This document shows positions 7,262 to 8,663 of a stretch of DNA of 8,663 bases, piece after piece. The position numbers were made by a program, and so were the translations under genes. The notes beneath the pieces are model-generated. The model was not told the origin of the DNA. It was given only the letters and a program-made list of their open reading frames with translations, and searched no databases. The DNA is taken from NCBI GenBank assembly GCA_021823085.1, contig JAKAPG010000065.1:1-8663 (forward strand). Reading direction: 5' to 3'. The stretch is from Thermoplasmata archaeon (GTDB taxonomy: Archaea > Thermoplasmatota > Thermoplasmata > Lutacidiplasmatales > UBA184). Numbering within the stretch: the stretch's first letter is position 1; every line of letters begins with the position of its first letter.

Positions 7262-7294
7262 CGCCTATCTATCATATACTCGCGGCGATAGGCG
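7262..7294. repeat. Perfect 8-bp inverted repeat flanking the tRNA-Phe TATA box
   Basis: CGCCTATC at 7262-7269 is the exact reverse complement of GATAGGCG at 7287-7294. The 17 bases between (7270-7286) contain the AT-rich box TATCATATACT. The arms themselves include A/T steps, so this is not just a by-product of GC richness. The arrangement resembles an operator or hairpin around a promoter. Function is not known. Confidence 0.6.
7270..7280 (+). promoter_or_regulatory. TATA-like box of the tRNA-Phe gene
   Basis: TATCATATACT is the most AT-rich stretch in this GC-rich intergenic region. Its centre at about 7275 lies 35 bases before the mature tRNA 5' end (7310). Transcription starting about 26 bases downstream would begin near 7301, leaving a leader of about nine bases for RNase P to remove. 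It fits an archaeal TBP/TFB promoter. Confidence 0.6.
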
Positions 7295-7309
7295 ACCGCG
7301 CTCTTCGGT

Positions 7310-7383
7310 GCCGCGGTAACTCAGTTTGGGAGAGTGCAAGACTGAAGATCTTGAAGCCGCCGGTTCAAGCCCGGCCCGCGGCA
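7310..7383 (+). tRNA. tRNA-Phe (anticodon GAA)
   Basis: A 74-base cloverleaf can be folded by hand. The acceptor stem is GCCGCGG (7310-7316) with CCGCGGC (7376-7382), all seven pairs Watson-Crick, with discriminator A at 7383. The D arm is ACTC/GAGT with loop AGTTTGGGA. The anticodon arm is CAAGA/TCTTG with loop CTGAAGA, giving GAA for phenylalanine. The variable loop is AAGCC, and the T arm is GCCGG/CCGGC with loop TTCAAGC. The CCA end is not encoded (TCC follows), as is common in archaea, and there is no intron. Position 10 is A paired with U25, where G10-C25 is usual. No T-rich terminator follows directly. Confidence 0.97.
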
Positions 7384-7898
7384 TCCCCTCCCCAGCGAGC
7401 GCCCTGAGTCCGCTCGTGGCGTGCGGCTGACGGATGTGCCTCCATTTCCCCCGTCCGCGGATCGACGATCGAAGCGCTCCGCCGAACGCGAAGTGCGGCG
7501 GTCTTCCGAAGGATCTCTTCCGCGCCGTTGGTCCACACCCGGGGCCCCGCTCGGCCGTTTGCCGTCGTCACGGGGTCGAAGATCGCCCGGGTGAGCTCCG
7601 GCCCACTCCGAGAGCTGGGTCGAGGGGGCGCCTTCTTCTCGGTGGACCGAGCCAACTCTCGACCCGGCTTCCCGCGACGAACGCGAGGGGAGGAAGTGGA
7701 AACGGAAGCCCGCATCGCGGTGCGGCCATCGTTCCGGCTCGGGTGTCTTGTTCTTGTGCGCGCTCCGGTGGTCGATCCCCGGATGCCCTTGGAGATCGGC
7801 CGGGAGCTGGCCGTCCGGGGCCTTCCGGAACGCGAGGTCCCTTCCCTCGGCGAGCGAGCTCGGCGGCCGCGGGCGGCGCGAACCGCCGGTCGTTCGCG
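7384..7898. other. 515-bp stretch without a supportable gene
   Basis: This region separates the plus-strand tRNA-Phe from the minus-strand DUF35 stop codon. Open frames exist on both strands, as expected in such GC-rich DNA, but none gives a recognisable protein. The least bad candidate is a minus-strand frame, 7365-7715 (116 residues from ATG 7715). Its second half has balanced composition and G/C-ending codons, for example FDPVTTANGRAGPRVWTNGA. However, its first half is Ser/Arg/Pro-rich and it ends inside the tRNA gene. A plus-strand frame offset to share its third positions looks equally good, so codon bias cannot choose between them. A decayed gene is possible. A pyrimidine-rich minus-strand run at about 7690-7710 could help end DUF35 transcription, weakly supported. 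I see no repeats, att site or RNA here. Confidence 0.5.
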
Positions 7899-8429
7899 TC
7901 AGCGTACCGGAACGAACCAAACGTCGGTGATTGAGTACTTCGGGTTCGGGTCGAACCTCGCCTCGACCGGCATCCCGACGTAGAGGTCGGACTCCACCGC
8001 ATCCTTCAGACGAGCGAGCATCACGCTCCCGATCCCTTCGAACTCGATGAGCACGAGGTTGTACGGTGTCTCCTTCAGGAACGCCTCGCTGCCGAAGTGG
8101 CAGGTGGTCCACGAGTGGATCTTACCGCGCAGCGGCAGGTCGATCCACTCGGTCGGGGCGCCGCAGGACATGCAGTGACCCCGAGGCGTCGCGAAGGTCG
8201 CGCCGCACTTCTTCGCCGTGCATCTCGAGCCCATCAGCTTCCCCTCGGCGAGGCCCAGGAAGAACCGCGAGTCTTCGGCGTAGCTGTGGATGTAGTTGAT
8301 CGAGTACGGGAAGTGAATGATCAGGCTCTCCCCGCCGTTCGCGTCACGGAAAATCGCCGCCCCGCTCTTCGCGAGCTCGGCCTGAACGTCGCGGAACTTC
8401 TGAAAGACCGGGGGAGCGGCGCGCGCCAT
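7899..8429 (-). CDS. DUF35 family protein (Zn-ribbon/OB-fold, thiolase partner)
   Basis: This 176-residue protein has the DUF35 layout: an N-terminal helical segment, a rubredoxin-like zinc ribbon, then an OB fold. The lead-in SRFFLGLAEGKLMGSRC (54-70) matches the family's FWxGLxEGKxxGxRC pattern. The ribbon cysteines are C70, C75, C86 and C89. The first pair is CX4C rather than the usual CX2C. The OB-fold part follows from about residue 95, including KIHSWTTCHFG and PYNLVLIEFEGIGSVM, and the protein ends naturally at VWFVPVR. DUF35 proteins associate with thiolases. In archaea one bridges acetoacetyl-CoA thiolase and HMG-CoA synthase, passing the intermediate in mevalonate synthesis; others work with thiolases of fatty acid or steroid breakdown. 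Its ATG overlaps the upstream thiolase stop by one base (TGATG), so the pair is probably co-translated. Family is secure; the exact pathway is not. Confidence 0.92.
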   Translation of the reverse strand: MARAAPPVFQKFRDVQAELAKSGAAIFRDANGGESLIIHFPYSINYIHSYAEDSRFFLGLAEGKLMGSRCTAKKCGATFATPRGHCMSCGAPTEWIDLPLRGKIHSWTTCHFGSEAFLKETPYNLVLIEFEGIGSVMLARLKDAVESDLYVGMPVEARFDPNPKYSITDVWFVPVR

Positions 8430-8663
8430 CAGCGGAACCCCCGTTCGAGGATGGAGACTGTCACGGCCGAGCCGGTTCCCGCGTGCGAGTGGATCGCGCC
8501 GCGACGAGCGTTCGGGATCTGGAGAGTTCCGTCGCCGAAGTGCTTGCGGATCGTTCCTTGGAGCTGCCAGAAGGCAAAGATCGCCTGCATCAGTCCGGTC
8601 GCGCCGACCGGGTGGCCGCACGCGATCAGGCCGCCGGACGGATTGACCGGTATCGCACCCGCG
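8429..8663 (-). CDS. Thiolase family protein, C-terminal fragment (cut off by window edge)
   Basis: Only the last 77 residues of a thiolase are in the window; the nucleophilic cysteine and N-terminal half lie outside. The visible part contains NPSGGLIACGHPVGATG, the thiolase loop with its catalytic histidine (GHPxGATG). It is followed by GLMQAIFAFWQLQG and a C-terminal HSHAGTGSAVTVSIL. This C-terminal motif has no CxGGG cysteine. It resembles the SCP-x-like thiolases of archaea and of lipid degradation, where a His motif near GGxG replaces it. Thiolases condense or cleave acyl-CoAs. The stop TGA (8429-8431) overlaps the DUF35 start, so the two form an operon. An acetoacetyl-CoA thiolase of the mevalonate route or a beta-oxidation-type thiolase are both possible; the fragment cannot decide. 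Confidence 0.93.
   Translation of the reverse strand, partial: AGAIPVNPSGGLIACGHPVGATGLMQAIFAFWQLQGTIRKHFGDGTLQIPNARRGAIHSHAGTGSAVTVSILERGFR

Noticed and set aside
7310..7383. tRNA-Phe as an attachment site of an integrated element
   Set aside because: I found no second copy of the tRNA 3' end within the window and no integrase gene.
7384..7400. Terminator directly after tRNA-Phe
   Set aside because: The sequence is C-rich (TCCCCTCCCC) with no T-run, so an archaeal T-rich terminator is not supported.
7365..7715. Minus-strand 116-codon frame as a gene
   Set aside because: Some coding-like stretch in its second half, but its first half looks like shadow sequence and its end overlaps the tRNA gene. 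Kept only as a possibility in the description of the gap.
7434..7983. Two overlapping plus-strand open frames between the tRNA and the DUF35 gene
   Set aside because: No recognisable motif, no good start or ribosome site, and both run into the 3' end of the DUF35 gene on the other strand. One shares third positions with a minus-strand frame, so its codon bias proves nothing.

Overview
The window is GC-rich DNA, roughly two-thirds G+C by eye, and almost every gene lies on the minus strand. Several signs point to an archaeon: a DNA topoisomerase I of the archaeal type IA kind, a tRNA-Phe gene with no encoded CCA end, a thiolase/DUF35 gene pair, and AT-rich TATA-like boxes about 23-29 bases upstream of start codons with little or no leader. 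The proteins are not strongly acidic, which argues against a haloarchaeon. A high-GC, mesophilic member of the Thermoplasmatota or a related euryarchaeal lineage is my best guess, but the sequence alone does not prove it.

Layout from right to left, in the direction of minus-strand transcription. At 8429-8663 is the C-terminal end of a thiolase, overlapping by one base a DUF35 (Zn-ribbon plus OB-fold) protein at 7899-8429. These two probably act together in acyl-CoA condensation chemistry. Next comes a stretch of about 515 bp with no gene I can support (7384-7898), then a plus-strand tRNA-Phe(GAA) at 7310-7383. A divergent intergenic region (7105-7309) follows, holding the tRNA promoter, an 8-bp inverted repeat around its TATA box, a 24-bp alternating purine/pyrimidine tract and a small hairpin. 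Then comes topA (4606-7104), a type IA topoisomerase with four C-terminal zinc ribbons and a basic tail.

After a 70-bp promoter gap comes a tight three-gene operon: a creatininase-family metallohydrolase (3807-4529), uvrA (943-3810) and uvrC (1-946, running off the window). Each junction overlaps by four bases (GTGA, then ATGA), so translation is probably coupled. UvrA and UvrC are the damage-recognition and dual-incision proteins of bacterial-type nucleotide excision repair. The third partner, uvrB, is not in the window and may lie beyond uvrC.

No insertion sequence, CRISPR array, integrase or phage gene was seen. The most thought-provoking points are the metallohydrolase leading the uvrA-uvrC operon, and the intergenic structure between topA and the tRNA. 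I found no clear new defence or mobile system.
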